Shown here piece by piece: positions 12,434 to 12,570 of a stretch of DNA of 12,570 nt. Every line of letters begins with the position of its first letter. Position 1 is the stretch's first letter. Made by a program: the position numbers and the translations under genes. The DNA comes from Planctomycetota bacterium (GTDB lineage: Bacteria > Planctomycetota > MHYJ01 > WSZJ01 > JACPWG01). Below the pieces are notes generated by a model. That model saw nothing but the letters and a program-made list of their open reading frames with translations. It did not search any database and was not told the DNA's origin. The stretch is taken from NCBI GenBank assembly GCA_016220045.1, contig JACRIP010000479.1, positions 1 through 12,570 on the forward strand, in the 5' to 3' direction.

Positions 12434-12570
12434 CAGCTTCCGCGCGTTCTCGCGCAGGATCTTCCCCTGCGCCGCCGCGGACAGCGGCAGCGCCAGGAAC
12501 TTGTCCAGGTTGCCCTTCATCGACGGCACCATCGGCGCCGGCCAGTCCGTGCCCCACAGGCACTTGTCCG
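12425..12570 (-). CDS. Amidohydrolase family protein, C-terminal fragment
   Basis: The window edge cuts this gene; only the last 47 codons and a TAG stop are visible. The fragment begins with DKCLWGTDWPAPMVPS, matching the late beta-strand motif LxGTDWP of metal-dependent amidohydrolases (TIM-barrel, amidohydrolase 2 type), where the Asp is a metal or catalytic ligand. It ends with ILRENARKLGF, the usual last helix of that family (ENARRLxG). The substrate cannot be told from this piece. It is transcribed in the same direction as the selenoprotein gene, 95 nt upstream of it, so co-transcription is possible. The 3' end merges into an 8/9-bp repeat array. I see no clear terminator in the gap. 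Confidence 0.8.
   Translation of the reverse strand, partial: DKCLWGTDWPAPMVPSMKGNLDKFLALPLSAAAQGKILRENARKLGF

Overview
This is a very GC-rich chromosomal window (roughly 70 percent by eye) from an uncultured-type bacterium. Three things suggest a planctomycete-like or related environmental lineage: zinc-ribbon proteins of the 'CxxC...VRCPKC' kind fused to secretion-ATPase-like N-terminal repeats, tandem DnaJ-like CxxC arrays, and many degenerate short intergenic repeats. This placement is an inference; no rRNA or other phylogenetic marker is present.

Layout. The left part (337-3802, + strand) holds three genes: a FabF-type beta-ketoacyl-ACP synthase, a class I SAM methyltransferase and a FAD-dependent oxidoreductase of the geranylgeranyl-reductase type. 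The last two overlap by 17 nt. The set looks like part of a small lipid or polyketide tailoring cassette. A nested palindromic element (1610-1760) separates the first gene from the other two. The middle (4002-9254, + strand) holds four genes: a 955-residue multidomain membrane protein with a cysteine-less redoxin domain and a C-terminal array of 17 intact CxxC motifs, a 214-residue zinc-ribbon membrane protein, an FxsA-family membrane protein with a good promoter that predicts a leaderless mRNA, and a 237-residue hypothetical membrane protein.

The right part (9320-12570) is entirely on the minus strand. Read in the direction of transcription it holds the 3' end of an amidohydrolase, a thioredoxin-like protein, a 3-hydroxyacyl-CoA dehydrogenase, an enoyl-CoA hydratase and a phosphoglycolate-phosphatase-like HAD hydrolase. 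The hydratase and HAD genes overlap by 4 nt. The dehydrogenase and hydratase catalyse consecutive steps of fatty acyl-CoA or butyryl-CoA metabolism. A 105-bp IS630-type MITE flanked by TA lies between them.

The most notable finding is the thioredoxin-like gene at 11901-12329. An in-frame TGA stands exactly where the first redox cysteine belongs, giving a U-G-A-C motif. A hairpin of the right size, spacing and loop for a bacterial SECIS follows immediately. I read it as an intact selenoprotein that conventional gene calling splits at the TGA. The second theme is at least seven short degenerate tandem arrays with 7- or 8-bp periods, or related direct repeats, in the gaps between genes. Several start within about 12 nt of a stop codon, and one overlaps a stop codon.
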